Shown here in pieces: positions 9,109 to 18,430 of a stretch of DNA of 64,000 bases; position 1 is the stretch's first letter, and every line of letters starts with the position of its first letter. Source of the DNA: Mycolicibacter sp. MU0102 (GTDB taxonomy: Bacteria > Actinomycetota > Actinomycetes > Mycobacteriales > Mycobacteriaceae); assembly GCF_963378105.1 (NCBI RefSeq), contig NZ_OY726398.1, positions 3,348,001-3,412,000 of the forward strand, in the 5' to 3' direction. The position numbers and the translations under genes were made by a program. A model generated the notes under the pieces. It was given only the letters and a program-made list of their open reading frames with translations. It searched no databases and was not told the DNA's origin.

Positions 9109-11109
9109 TCAGCTGTTGGAGTCCACCTTGACGACGCGGTCGTTGCCACGGTCGGCGACGAAGACATTGCCGCGTTTGTCGACGGCGACGTCCAACGGGG
9201 CGTTGAGTCCGGTGAACGGCAGCACCACCGGGATCGCGGCCCCGGCGGCCAGCTTCACGACCTTGTTGCGGTTGTGCTCGGTGACATAGACGTCGCCGGC
9301 TTCGTCCACCGCGATGCCCCACGGTGCGACGATCCCCGCGAAAGGCAGCACCACCTGTTCGCCCGAGGCGGCCACCAGCTTGAGCACCCGGTTGTTGGCG
9401 GTGTCGGTGACGTAGACATTGCCGGCGGAGTCGACTGCCACCCCGTCGGGCTTGTTGAGGCCGACGAACGGCACCGTGGTCTGAGTGTTGGTGACGGTGT
9501 CCAGGCGCAGCACGACGTCGTTGCCGCGATCGGCAACATAGACGTTGCCGCCGTCGGAGTCCACCGCCACCCCGTCAGGGTCGTCCAGGCCGGCGAACGG
9601 CAGCACCGTGTGAGTCTCGGAGTCCGCGCTGAGCTTGACCACCCGATTGTTGACATCGGAGAAGTAGATGTTGCCGATGCCGTCGACCGCCACGCCGCGC
9701 GGCTGGTACTGGTCACTGAAGGGCACCACCGTCGAGGCGGCCGAGTCGGCGGCCAGGCGCACCACCCGGCCGTGGATGCCTTCACTGCTGACGTAAACGT
9801 TGCCGTCGCCGTCCAGCGCCACCCCACCCGGTGAGAGCCGGAAGTCCAGGTCGGTGAACGGCAGCACGTCCTGCGGGGGCGCCGCCACCGGCGTCGCCGA
9901 CGAGGGCTCTGAGATCACGTGCCCGATGCCGGCGACGACGGTGACCGCGGCAACCGCCGCGGCCGCCACCAGCACCGGCTTGCGGGGCAGCCGCCACCGT
10001 CGAGACGGGGTGGGGATCACCGTGGTCGAAGTCTGCAGGTCGTTGCGCAGCAGGGGTGACATCGGGAACGGCGCCGGGGGCGGGCCGCCCAGACCGGCAC
10101 CCAAGGCGGCACCGAATCCGATGTCGGTCGGCGCCCATCCGGCTCGGCTCACGCCGGCCGACGCTGCGCCGCCACCTCGGCCCTCGGCTCGGGGCTCGGG
10201 TTCCAGGCCGCCGTGCAGGTGCAGTGCGGGCTCGCCACGCCGCAGGATCCGGGACACCTGGTGCCGTTCGGGCTCGGTCAGCGCCTGGTAGGCCGCGGCG
10301 GCGAGCTCACCGGCGCTGCTGTAGCGCTCCTCGGGTTTGCGGGCCAGTCCACGGGCCAGCACCGCGTCGATGGCCGCCGGAACGCGCCCCGGGCGCAGCT
10401 TGCTCGGTTGCGGAGGCTCGGCGGTGCGGCGTTCTTCTATCGCCTCGTCGAGGGTGTCGGCGGAGAACGGGCACACCCCGCTGAGTGCCTCGGCCAACAC
10501 AGCCGCCAGCGAGTAGATGTCGGCGAGGTGCGTGACCTGCTCGCCGGTCAGACGCTCGGGCGCCATATAGGTGAGGCTGCCGACCGCCGGCTTGGCCCGC
10601 ACGCCCGGTTCGGCGATGGCCGCGGCCACCCCGAAGTCCATCAGATAAGCCAGGTCGTCCTCGGTGAGCAGGATGTTGTCGGGTTTGACGTCGCGGTGCA
10701 CGACATAGGCGTTGTGGGCCGCGTCCAGGGCCGCGGCCACCTGCCGCACGATGGCCACCGCCCGCGGCGGGCTCAGTGGGCCTGCGTCGGCCAAAGCGGT
10801 GGCCAGGTCGGTGCCATCGATCAGGCCGGTCTCGAGATAGAGCACCTCGTCGATCTCGCCGTAGGCGCGGATCGGCACCACATGGGGCTCGGTCAACTGC
10901 CCGGCCGCTTCGGCCTCGTCCTCCAGCCGGCTGCGGAACGCCTCGTCGGCGGAGAGCGACTCGGAGATCAGCTTGAGCGCCACCGTCTCGTCGTTGCGGG
11001 TGTCCTCGGCCCGGTAGACCTCACCCACGACGCCGTGGCCGAGCAACCGCCCCAATTGATAGGGGCCGAATCGCGATCCGGTCCGCGAACCCGGCTCGGG
11101 ATTGTTCAC
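9109..11109 (-). CDS. pknD: Ser/Thr protein kinase PknD with NHL beta-propeller sensor
   Basis: A 666-aa receptor kinase, matching PknD (664 aa). The kinase domain lies at about residues 16-275, with the glycine-rich loop GHGVVGEVY, ALKLI lysine, catalytic HRDVKPDN, the DFG of LMDFGVAA, and APERL. A Pro/Gly-rich juxtamembrane linker leads to one transmembrane helix near residue 385 (VAAAAVAAVTVVAGIGHVI). The outside part is about six NHL-type repeats (GVAVDSAGNVYVTDTANNRV), a propeller thought to sense extracellular ligands. pstS lies immediately upstream on the same strand, as in the M. tuberculosis pknD-pstS2 locus, suggesting a phosphate or osmotic link. Confidence 0.93.
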   Translation of the reverse strand: MNNPEPGSRTGSRFGPYQLGRLLGHGVVGEVYRAEDTRNDETVALKLISESLSADEAFRSRLEDEAEAAGQLTEPHVVPIRAYGEIDEVLYLETGLIDGTDLATALADAGPLSPPRAVAIVRQVAAALDAAHNAYVVHRDVKPDNILLTEDDLAYLMDFGVAAAIAEPGVRAKPAVGSLTYMAPERLTGEQVTHLADIYSLAAVLAEALSGVCPFSADTLDEAIEERRTAEPPQPSKLRPGRVPAAIDAVLARGLARKPEERYSSAGELAAAAYQALTEPERHQVSRILRRGEPALHLHGGLEPEPRAEGRGGGAASAGVSRAGWAPTDIGFGAALGAGLGGPPPAPFPMSPLLRNDLQTSTTVIPTPSRRWRLPRKPVLVAAAAVAAVTVVAGIGHVISEPSSATPVAAPPQDVLPFTDLDFRLSPGGVALDGDGNVYVSSEGIHGRVVRLAADSAASTVVPFSDQYQPRGVAVDGIGNIYFSDVNNRVVKLSADSETHTVLPFAGLDDPDGVAVDSDGGNVYVADRGNDVVLRLDTVTNTQTTVPFVGLNKPDGVAVDSAGNVYVTDTANNRVLKLVAASGEQVVLPFAGIVAPWGIAVDEAGDVYVTEHNRNKVVKLAAGAAIPVVLPFTGLNAPLDVAVDKRGNVFVADRGNDRVVKVDSNS

Positions 11110-11193
11110 CGACGACGCTCCCTTCGACCACAGTGCCGCGCACTGCGGCGAAAGATTGGCTACCAGACTAACCGGCGCCGACGCCGCAAATGG

Positions 11194-12312
11194 TCACGAG
11201 ATCGCGTTGACCGCCGTCTGGAGCCTGGTTTTGAAGGACGCCGGCAGAGGAATGAAGCCGTACTGGTCCAGCCGGTCCTGGCCTGGACCGATCGCAGCCT
11301 GCAGGAACGCCTTGACGGCCGTGCCGGTGGCCGCGTCGGGGTATTTCGAGCAGACCATCTGGTACGTCGCCGCCACGATCGGGTAGGCGCCGTGCTCGGC
11401 GGTCCGGTAGAGGGACGCCGTGTCCAGCACCAGGTCGTTGTCGGGGTTGGCGTCGGACACGAATTTCGCCCCAGCGATCGTCTTGCCGACCGATTCGGCG
11501 GAGATCGCCACCGGTGCCGCGCCGGCCGCGGTGACGATCTGAGCCATGGGCAGCTGTTTGCCGACCGCGAACGACCATTCGTTGTAGCTGATGGAGCCGT
11601 CGGTGGTCTGCAGCACCGCCGCGGCACCGTTGTTGCCGGTGGCACCTTCGCCGACGCCGCCGTTGAACATGTCGCCGCCGCCGGGGTACCACGCTCCGTC
11701 GGAGGCCACGTCGAGGTACCTCTGGAAACTGGCAGTGCTCGGTGACCGGTCGCTGCGGTACACCACATGGATGGGCAGTGCGGGCAGCGCGACACCGGCG
11801 TTGAGCGCCTTGATCGCGGGGTTGTCCCAGCTGCCGATGCTGCCGCTGAAGATCTTCGCCAGGGTGGGCCCGTCCAGGCTGAGGCTGGCCACCCCGTTGA
11901 GGTGGTAGGTGACGGCTATCGGACCGAACACCAGTGGCAGGTCCCAGGCCGGTGAGCCGCATCGCTCCGCGGCCCGTTCCGGCTGCGACTTGCCGGGGTC
12001 CATGGCCACCTCGGAGCCGGCCAGGTCGATCTCGTTGGCGATGAAGTCATCGACACCGGCGGCGGAGCCGTTGGCGTTGTAGACCAGCGCCTGCCCGGGA
12101 CAGGCCCGGGAATAGGCGTAGGCGAACTGCTCGATCGCGTTGGCCTGGGCGGTCGAGCCGCCGGCATGCAGTTCCTGCTTGCCCCCGCAGTCCACGCCTG
12201 CCGCCGGGTCCTGGGCGGACACCAACTGAGCGGAGCCGCCGCCGCAGGCCGAAACCGTCAGTGCGCCAACAGCCAGCAGGGCCGGCAGCACGGTCGATCG
12301 GCCGAATTTCAC
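11194..12312 (-). CDS. pstS: Phosphate-binding lipoprotein PstS
   Basis: A 372-aa periplasmic phosphate-binding protein of a Pst ABC importer. The GTG at 12312 gives a clean lipoprotein signal with lipobox VSAC and Cys23. The SBP domain has the phosphate-loop features HAGGSTAQANAIEQF, DFIANEIDLAGSE, and GNNGAAAVLQTTDGSISYNEW. No pstC, pstA or pstB gene is nearby, so this is an orphan binding protein beside pknD. The role may include signalling to PknD as well as uptake. Confidence 0.9.
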   Translation of the reverse strand: MKFGRSTVLPALLAVGALTVSACGGGSAQLVSAQDPAAGVDCGGKQELHAGGSTAQANAIEQFAYAYSRACPGQALVYNANGSAAGVDDFIANEIDLAGSEVAMDPGKSQPERAAERCGSPAWDLPLVFGPIAVTYHLNGVASLSLDGPTLAKIFSGSIGSWDNPAIKALNAGVALPALPIHVVYRSDRSPSTASFQRYLDVASDGAWYPGGGDMFNGGVGEGATGNNGAAAVLQTTDGSISYNEWSFAVGKQLPMAQIVTAAGAAPVAISAESVGKTIAGAKFVSDANPDNDLVLDTASLYRTAEHGAYPIVAATYQMVCSKYPDAATGTAVKAFLQAAIGPGQDRLDQYGFIPLPASFKTRLQTAVNAIS

Positions 12313-12394
12313 AGGACGACACTGTACCGCGACCCGCCGCGAGCGGGCCTGGTACGGGCGGATGCGGTGCGACCGGCACTCCCCCGCCGCCGAG

Positions 12395-13714
12395 TCAGGA
12401 CCGCGACGTGGTGTGCGATGACGGCGCGCCGGCCCCGGCGACCAGCAGCCGCGCACTGATCAGCGCGACCAGCATGACCGCGACGCAGATCAGCCCGTCG
12501 TCTTTGAGACCCCATTTGATCGCGACCAGCGTTGCCGTTCCGGCCATCATGAGCAGCAGGCCCGCGGTGGTGCCACGGCCCGGCGCCGCCGAGATCGGAG
12601 CGTCCCAGCCGGGCAGCGGGTTGTTCTCCAGCGGCCGCAGCACCACGAATGACAGCGCTACGGCGGCCGCCACGATGATCAACTGCGCGACGCTGATGGC
12701 GACGAAGTGCGGCTGACCCGGGTAGCGGGCCCAGCCCAGTTGGTCGAAGACCAGGTGCACACCCAGCAGCACCGGGATATGCCACAGGTACAGCGTCATG
12801 GCCCCGGAGTTTCCGACCGCGGTCAACCACCAGACCCGGGGCCGTTGCGCCCATCGGGTGATCGCCGGCGCGGCGCAGATCGCCAGCGCGCTCATGGCGA
12901 TCGCGTGCCCGGCCAGCAGCAGGGACGGCGGGCTGGTGTTGGACAGCTGGTGGTCACCGGTGCCGACCATGCTCAGTTGGTAGGGCCCGAACCGCACCAG
13001 CGCGACGTCGATCGCCACCATGAACACCGCGATCGCCAGCGCCGCGCATCGCGGCAGCAGTGCTCGCCGGTAGGCGACACCGAACATGGCGGGGATGAGC
13101 CAGACGGCGAGGTTGAGATAGCCGAGTGGCGCCAGCGCCGGGTGCTGCAGTCGTAGTGCGTCGATCACGCCGATCGCTGCATAGACCGCGGTGACGCCGA
13201 CGAAAAGCGTTCCGGCGGTGGTGATCCGGTATAGCAATGGCATCGCGGCCAGCACCAGCACGTAGGCGCCGAGGAACCACAGCAGTTGAATACTGACGCC
13301 GGCGACCGGTTCGTAGACGTGCTGCGGCAGCAGCGGGCGCAGCACCGCCAAGGCGGCAGCCCAGAACCCCAGGTAGTAAAAGACCGGCCGGAACAACCGG
13401 ATGCAACGTTTCATCAGCCAAGGGCCCCATTCGCCCCCGGGCCGCCAGGTGGTCAGGCAGGCGGCGGCGCCGGCGAAGAAGAACAGCGGCATGACCTGGA
13501 AGGCCCACGTCAGCCACGCCAGCGCGGGTGTGGCCGTCAGGAGGTTGTCCCAGATCAGCACGCCGTCGCGGATCGTGCTGGTGGCCATCACGGTGTGGCC
13601 GACCACGACGCCGAGCAGCGCGGTGATGCGCATGACGTCCAGGGCGCGATCGCGTCCGGCCGGTGTGGCCGCGGCCAGCTCGTTGGGGTTGGGGAAGCCC
13701 AGCAGGATGGTCAT
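12395..13714 (-). CDS. Acyltransferase 3 family membrane protein
   Basis: A 439-aa multi-pass protein with about ten hydrophobic segments. The N-terminal RALDVMRITALLGVVVGHT contains the conserved R and catalytic-type His of the OafA/acyltransferase-3 family, which O-acylates envelope glycans or lipids. FFFAGAAA and RLFRPVFYYLG are further family-like segments. The substrate is unknown. It follows the DUF2339 gene by 6 nt and is probably in one transcript with it. Confidence 0.8.
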   Translation of the reverse strand: MTILLGFPNPNELAAATPAGRDRALDVMRITALLGVVVGHTVMATSTIRDGVLIWDNLLTATPALAWLTWAFQVMPLFFFAGAAACLTTWRPGGEWGPWLMKRCIRLFRPVFYYLGFWAAALAVLRPLLPQHVYEPVAGVSIQLLWFLGAYVLVLAAMPLLYRITTAGTLFVGVTAVYAAIGVIDALRLQHPALAPLGYLNLAVWLIPAMFGVAYRRALLPRCAALAIAVFMVAIDVALVRFGPYQLSMVGTGDHQLSNTSPPSLLLAGHAIAMSALAICAAPAITRWAQRPRVWWLTAVGNSGAMTLYLWHIPVLLGVHLVFDQLGWARYPGQPHFVAISVAQLIIVAAAVALSFVVLRPLENNPLPGWDAPISAAPGRGTTAGLLLMMAGTATLVAIKWGLKDDGLICVAVMLVALISARLLVAGAGAPSSHTTSRS

Positions 13715-13720
13715 CGCCGG

Positions 13721-15463
13721 TCACCTCTCGTCCTGCTGCGCCAGGCTGCGGGCGTAGCCGGTGCCCATCCCCAGCAGCAGCAGCCCCGCGACGATGAATG
13801 CCGCGACCCGGAACATGCCGTCGAGGGTGCCCAGATCGAACAGGAACAGCTTCGCGGTGGCGGCCGCCGTGAGCGCCAGGCCGGCGGTGATCGCCCAGGT
13901 ACGGGCGCCGCGGTCGTCGAGGCGCAACGCATAGCGCAACAACACCGCTGCCATCACGATCCAGCAGAGCGTGGCCGCCATGTGGCCGGTCAGGAACCCG
14001 CCTCCGGTACCGCCGATCGCGACACCCGCGGTGACGGTGAACGCGGTGACGGCGTAGCCGATCAGCGCCCCGCCGGCCACGGCCAGGATCGGTGTATTCG
14101 CGGGGTTCGTGTTGGGGGCGGCGGCGTATGCGCGCGCCATGACGACCACCAGCGCGATCATCAGCAGGCTGGCGGTCAGCGTGGAGACCGTGTCCGCACT
14201 CGACATCGTCGTCGCGCTGATCAGATAGTCCGGCGCTGCGTAGCGCAGGTAGACGATCGCCCCGGCGAATCCGAATCCCGCTGCGACCCAACGGGCCACG
14301 CCACCGGTCCGGCCGGCTACCCCGACGACGACGGCCATCGCCAGCAGCACCGGGGCCAGCACCGAGCCGTGCAGGGCGGTGGTCACCGCGATCAGCGCGG
14401 CAACCGCGGACAGTGCCGAGAAGACCTGCACGACGACCGGCTGCAGTGCCCGGTGTACTCCGACGACCGCCAGCATGACGACCGAGAGCGTGGCCGTCAG
14501 CACCGTGGCCGGCACCTGATCCACCGCGGCTCCGGCCGCCAACACCGGCAGCGTTCCGGCGGCGGTCAGCAGCGCGATCGCCGCCGGCCTGGTGGTGGTC
14601 GGCAGCACCAACAGTCCGCTGACGACGGACAGCAGCCCGCCCACGGCGCAGGCGCCGCCGACCAGCCAGCCGTCGCCGCTGATGGCGCCCAGCGCCAACA
14701 GCAGGGGCAGCGTGGCGGCCGCGCTGCGGGCCGCGAAGATCCCGGTCCAGTCCTTGCCCAGCTGCACGGGCAGCGCCGCCGCCGACAGTGCCAGCAGGAA
14801 TCCGATCAGCAGCAGGTCGACGTCGCCGGTGAGGATCGGGGCCAGACCGATCAGCGGGACCAGCACCAGCACCCCGAGGTGTTCGGAGTCCCAGCGTCGC
14901 GCCAGCGCCAGGCCGGCCCCGCCGACCGTGGCCGCGATCACCAGGCCCACGGCTGCCGGGATCCACTGGTAGTAGGCGGTGATCGCGATGATGTCCAGGT
15001 AGGCCGCGGCGATCCCGGTGGCGGCCAATGCAATGGCGCCGGTCCGTCCACCCGGCCGGCCGTGCAGCCGGCAGGCCGCGCCGACCAGCACGGCCGAGAG
15101 CGCGAAGCCGCCGGCCACCCGGATCTGCGGGCGCAGGATGCCGGCTTGGGCGGCCAGCACCAGCAGCAGCACCACCCCGACCAGGGTCACGGCGACTCCG
15201 GCGACGGCCAGTACTTTGCCGATCCAGCCCGAGTCGCCCGCCGCGGTAACAGGTTTCGGTTCCATGGCGATCGGCGGGGCCGGTCGAACCGGCACGGCAG
15301 GCGGGGCCACCGGCCCCATCGGGGCGGTTGGGACGAACTGGGGAACCGGGGTGTGCAGCGCCCGGTCCAGTTCGGCGAGTTCAGTCGAGACCCGGTAGAG
15401 CTGCCACGACAACGCGTGGCATTCCGCGGTAAGCCGGTGCAGCACGGCATGTGTTTCGGTCAC
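13721..15463 (-). CDS. DUF2339-type polytopic membrane protein
   Basis: The 580-aa product has a short soluble N-terminus with a predicted helix (residues 1-35) and a Pro-rich linker. From about residue 80 it is an almost continuous array of 14 or more Ala/Leu/Val-rich transmembrane helices. No catalytic motif is visible. This architecture matches DUF2339 proteins of unknown function. Position directly before the acyltransferase gene suggests joint work on an envelope component, perhaps export or scaffolding. Confidence 0.7.
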   Translation of the reverse strand: MTETHAVLHRLTAECHALSWQLYRVSTELAELDRALHTPVPQFVPTAPMGPVAPPAVPVRPAPPIAMEPKPVTAAGDSGWIGKVLAVAGVAVTLVGVVLLLVLAAQAGILRPQIRVAGGFALSAVLVGAACRLHGRPGGRTGAIALAATGIAAAYLDIIAITAYYQWIPAAVGLVIAATVGGAGLALARRWDSEHLGVLVLVPLIGLAPILTGDVDLLLIGFLLALSAAALPVQLGKDWTGIFAARSAAATLPLLLALGAISGDGWLVGGACAVGGLLSVVSGLLVLPTTTRPAAIALLTAAGTLPVLAAGAAVDQVPATVLTATLSVVMLAVVGVHRALQPVVVQVFSALSAVAALIAVTTALHGSVLAPVLLAMAVVVGVAGRTGGVARWVAAGFGFAGAIVYLRYAAPDYLISATTMSSADTVSTLTASLLMIALVVVMARAYAAAPNTNPANTPILAVAGGALIGYAVTAFTVTAGVAIGGTGGGFLTGHMAATLCWIVMAAVLLRYALRLDDRGARTWAITAGLALTAAATAKLFLFDLGTLDGMFRVAAFIVAGLLLLGMGTGYARSLAQQDER

Positions 15464-15525
15464 GCGAGCAACGATGCCGCATTTCCGGTGGAAAGCGGAT
15501 GAGTAGGACTACTCGACTTCGCTGG

Positions 15526-16179
15526 TCAGCTGTCCAGCCCGTGTTCGATGGCGTAGCGGGTCAACTCCACCCGGTTGGCGACCTGCAGCTTGCGGAATGT
15601 CGCCTGGACATGGTTTTCCACGGTGCGATGGCTCAGGCAGAGTCGTTCGGCAATCTGCTTGGCGGACAGGCCCTTGGCCACGTGACGCAGCACTTCGGTC
15701 TCCCGCTCGGTCAGTGCGGGGGTGGCGGGCCCGGCGTCCGGGCTGCGCTCCAGGCGCCGGTATTCGCCCAGCACCAACCCCGCCAGTCCCGGAGTGAACA
15801 CCGCACGGCCGGCCGCGGTGGCGTGCACCGCATCGGTCAGCTCTTCGCGTGAGGCACTTTTGACCAGGTAACCGATCGCGCCGGCTTTGACCGCCTGCAG
15901 CACGTCTTCACGTTCGTCGGAGGCCGACAGCACCAGCACCCGAGATGCCGGGGAAACGTCGAGCACCGCGGTAGTCGCGGCCACCCCGTCGCCGTCTGCC
16001 AGGCGCATGTCCATCAGCACCACGTCGGGTTTCACGGCTGCGGCCCGGCGCCGCGCCGCGTCTACGCCTTCGGCGGTGGCGACCACGGTGAAGCCGGAAT
16101 CGGCCAGGTCGCGGGCGACGGCGTCCCGCCAGATCGGATGGTCGTCGACCACCATCACCGTCGGATGGACAGTTCCCAT
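15526..16179 (-). CDS. NarL/LuxR-type response regulator
   Basis: A 217-aa regulator. The receiver domain (residues 7-125) has the acidic pair D12-D13, phosphoacceptor Asp57 in VLMDMRL, and Lys107 in YLVKSAS. The C-terminal LuxR helix-turn-helix (about 150-212) reads LTERETEVLRHVAKGLSAKQ. Its first 25 nt overlap the end of the histidine kinase gene, so the two are translationally coupled and form a pair. Targets are unknown. Confidence 0.9.
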   Translation of the reverse strand: MGTVHPTVMVVDDHPIWRDAVARDLADSGFTVVATAEGVDAARRRAAAVKPDVVLMDMRLADGDGVAATTAVLDVSPASRVLVLSASDEREDVLQAVKAGAIGYLVKSASREELTDAVHATAAGRAVFTPGLAGLVLGEYRRLERSPDAGPATPALTERETEVLRHVAKGLSAKQIAERLCLSHRTVENHVQATFRKLQVANRVELTRYAIEHGLDS

Positions 16180-17291
16180 TCGGTTCCCTCCCCGGCCTCG
16201 GTGTGCAACACGGCGCTGCCACCCAATGCCGCAAGCCGGCCGACGATCGACTTCGACACCCCGACATGACCTTGGCGCGCAGCCTCTTCCAGCCGCCCGG
16301 CGGCGATGCCGACACCGTCGTCGCGCACGCTGACGGTCACCGTCTCGCCCAGGTCTTCGCAGAGCACGAACGCTCGGGCGTGCGCACCGGCGTGGGCCCG
16401 CACGTTATCCAGAGCATTGCCGACGGCGGCGTCGAGCTCGGCGGCCGTGCGCTGTTCCAGTAGCACCGGGGTGCCGGGCAGGCTCAGCGTCACCCGGTCG
16501 TCCGCGCGACGGCCCAGCAGCGCCCGAAGATCAGTGGCTTCATCGTTCGGGGTCACGTTCGGGGAACTCACCAGCCGGCGCAGCGCACGTTCCTGCTCGC
16601 CGGCCAGTTCAGCCAACTCGGCTGCCGCTCCGCCGATTTCGCGCCCCTTTCGGGTGACCAGCGCCAACACCTGGATGACACCGTCGTGGACGTGCCGCGA
16701 CAGCCGCTCGCGTTCCTCGGTGGCCGCGGCCAGCCGGGTCGCCCGCTGCAGGTCGTCGTGGGCCCGCCGCGCCGTCTGGGCAGCCATGCCGACCGCCAGG
16801 CCAAGCGCCAGCTCGACGATCATGGTGGCGTTGCGACCGAAGTTCAGGCTCACATAGCCCTTCACGAAAGCACTGGACGCGGTCACCACGGCGGCAGCGG
16901 CCATGCCGCCGGTCGAACCGAACTGCAAGGCAGCCGAGATGGTGGCGTTGCTGGCCCACAGTGTCGTCGGCCAGCTCTGGTTGTCCAGTTCCCACTGCCG
17001 GGAGGCGATCACCTCGGTGGAGAGCATCAGGGCTACGACCACAACGATCTCGGCGATCACCCATCCCGGCCGACGGGCGAACCCGCGCAGATAGCCGACC
17101 GCGCACAGGCCACTGAAACCGATCAGCACCGCGAACAGGGCCCAGGCCAGCGCGGGCCGGCGCAGGTCGTCGTTGATCGCGAGCTGGAACCCCAGCGCGT
17201 ACAGGCAACTGAGCAGTCGAAACACCTGCGCGGCCCGCCACAGCGGAGCCACCGGGTCCCGGTCGCGGGTGGCGATCACACGAACAGCCAC
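16155..17291 (-). CDS. MacS-type sensor histidine kinase
   Basis: A 378-aa kinase with an N-terminal membrane domain of about six hydrophobic segments and no large outer loop, so it probably senses the membrane state. The HisKA_3-type dimerisation helix has RLSRHVHDGVIQVLAL near residue 195. The ATPase domain has the N-box GNALDNVRAHAG and G-box RDDGVGIA. It phosphorylates the downstream NarL-type regulator by family logic. Its first 16 nt overlap the end of ackA. Confidence 0.87.
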   Translation of the reverse strand: MAVRVIATRDRDPVAPLWRAAQVFRLLSCLYALGFQLAINDDLRRPALAWALFAVLIGFSGLCAVGYLRGFARRPGWVIAEIVVVVALMLSTEVIASRQWELDNQSWPTTLWASNATISAALQFGSTGGMAAAAVVTASSAFVKGYVSLNFGRNATMIVELALGLAVGMAAQTARRAHDDLQRATRLAAATEERERLSRHVHDGVIQVLALVTRKGREIGGAAAELAELAGEQERALRRLVSSPNVTPNDEATDLRALLGRRADDRVTLSLPGTPVLLEQRTAAELDAAVGNALDNVRAHAGAHARAFVLCEDLGETVTVSVRDDGVGIAAGRLEEAARQGHVGVSKSIVGRLAALGGSAVLHTEAGEGTEWELSIRR

Positions 17292-18430
17292 GCAGCCCGC
17301 GCGATCGCCAGCTCTTCATTGGTGGGAACCACCAAGACAATGGTGCGCGATCCGTCGGCGGAGATGATTCGGGCGCCCTTACCGGTGCGGTTGCGTTCGG
17401 GATCCACGACGATGCCCAGCCCGTCCAGGCCGGCCAGCGAGTCCTCGCGCACGCTGGGCGCGTTCTCCCCCACCCCAGCGGTGAAGGCGATGGCGTCGAC
17501 GCGGCCCAGCACGGCCAGGTAGGCGCCGACGTATTTGCGCAGCCGGTGAATGTAGACGTCATAGGCCAGCCCGGCGGCCTCACCCAGCGCGCCGCCGGCC
17601 TCCCGCTGCTCCAGCAGCTCCCGAAAGTCGTTGACCCCGGACAGCCCCTTGAGCCCGGAGCGGCGGTTCAGCAGCTCGTCGAGCTCATCGACACCCATCG
17701 CAGCGGTGCGGTTGAGGTGGAACAGCACGCCCGGGTCGATGTCACCGCTGCGGGTCCCCATCACCAGACCCTCCAGCGGGGTCAGACCCATCGAGGTCTC
17801 GACGGCCACCCCTCCTTGCACCGCCGAAGCCGAGGCCCCATTGCCCAGGTGCAGCACGATGATGTTCAGGTCGCTGGGTTCACGGCCCAGCACGGCGGCG
17901 ACCTCACCGGAGACGTATTCGTGTGAAGTGCCGTGGAATCCGTAGCGGCGGACGCCGTATCGGGTCGCGACGTCGTGGTCGACGGCATAGCTGGCCGCGG
18001 CCGCCGGCAGGGAGTGGAAGAACCCGGTGTCGAACACGGCCACGTGCGGGACGTCGGGAAAGTCACTGCGGGCCACTTCGATCCCGATCACGTTGGCCGG
18101 ATTGTGCAGCGGGGCGAGCTCGGCGAGCCGCGCCACCTCGGCCACCACCGCGTCGGTGATCAGTGTGGGTGCGTGGAACAGATTGCCGCCGTGCACCACC
18201 CGATGTCCCACGGCGCGGACAGCGGCTAGGTCAATGCCGGAGTCGACGAGCTGCCGGTGGATCAGCCGAAGGCCGGCGGCGTGGTCGGGCACCGGACTGT
18301 CGTCCTCGCCGATCTGCTCGACCAGTCCGGACAGCACCGCGGTCCCGGCCACCGGGTCGACCAATTGGTATTTGATCGATGACGACCCGGAGTTGAGCAC
18401 CAGCACCAGACCGGACGCGGTTTTAGTCAC
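17276..18430 (-). CDS. ackA: Acetate kinase
   Basis: A 384-aa cytoplasmic kinase interconverting acetyl phosphate + ADP and acetate + ATP. Visible signatures are LVLNSGSSSIKYQL at the N-terminus, GHRVVHGG, RYGFHGTSHEYVS and GLEGLVMGTRSGDIDPG. Its start overlaps the stop of pta by 4 nt, giving the classic Pta-AckA pair. In M. tuberculosis the pair sits next to fgd1 at Rv0407-Rv0409, so the location here is different. Confidence 0.95.
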   Translation of the reverse strand: MTKTASGLVLVLNSGSSSIKYQLVDPVAGTAVLSGLVEQIGEDDSPVPDHAAGLRLIHRQLVDSGIDLAAVRAVGHRVVHGGNLFHAPTLITDAVVAEVARLAELAPLHNPANVIGIEVARSDFPDVPHVAVFDTGFFHSLPAAAASYAVDHDVATRYGVRRYGFHGTSHEYVSGEVAAVLGREPSDLNIIVLHLGNGASASAVQGGVAVETSMGLTPLEGLVMGTRSGDIDPGVLFHLNRTAAMGVDELDELLNRRSGLKGLSGVNDFRELLEQREAGGALGEAAGLAYDVYIHRLRKYVGAYLAVLGRVDAIAFTAGVGENAPSVREDSLAGLDGLGIVVDPERNRTGKGARIISADGSRTIVLVVPTNEELAIARAAWLFV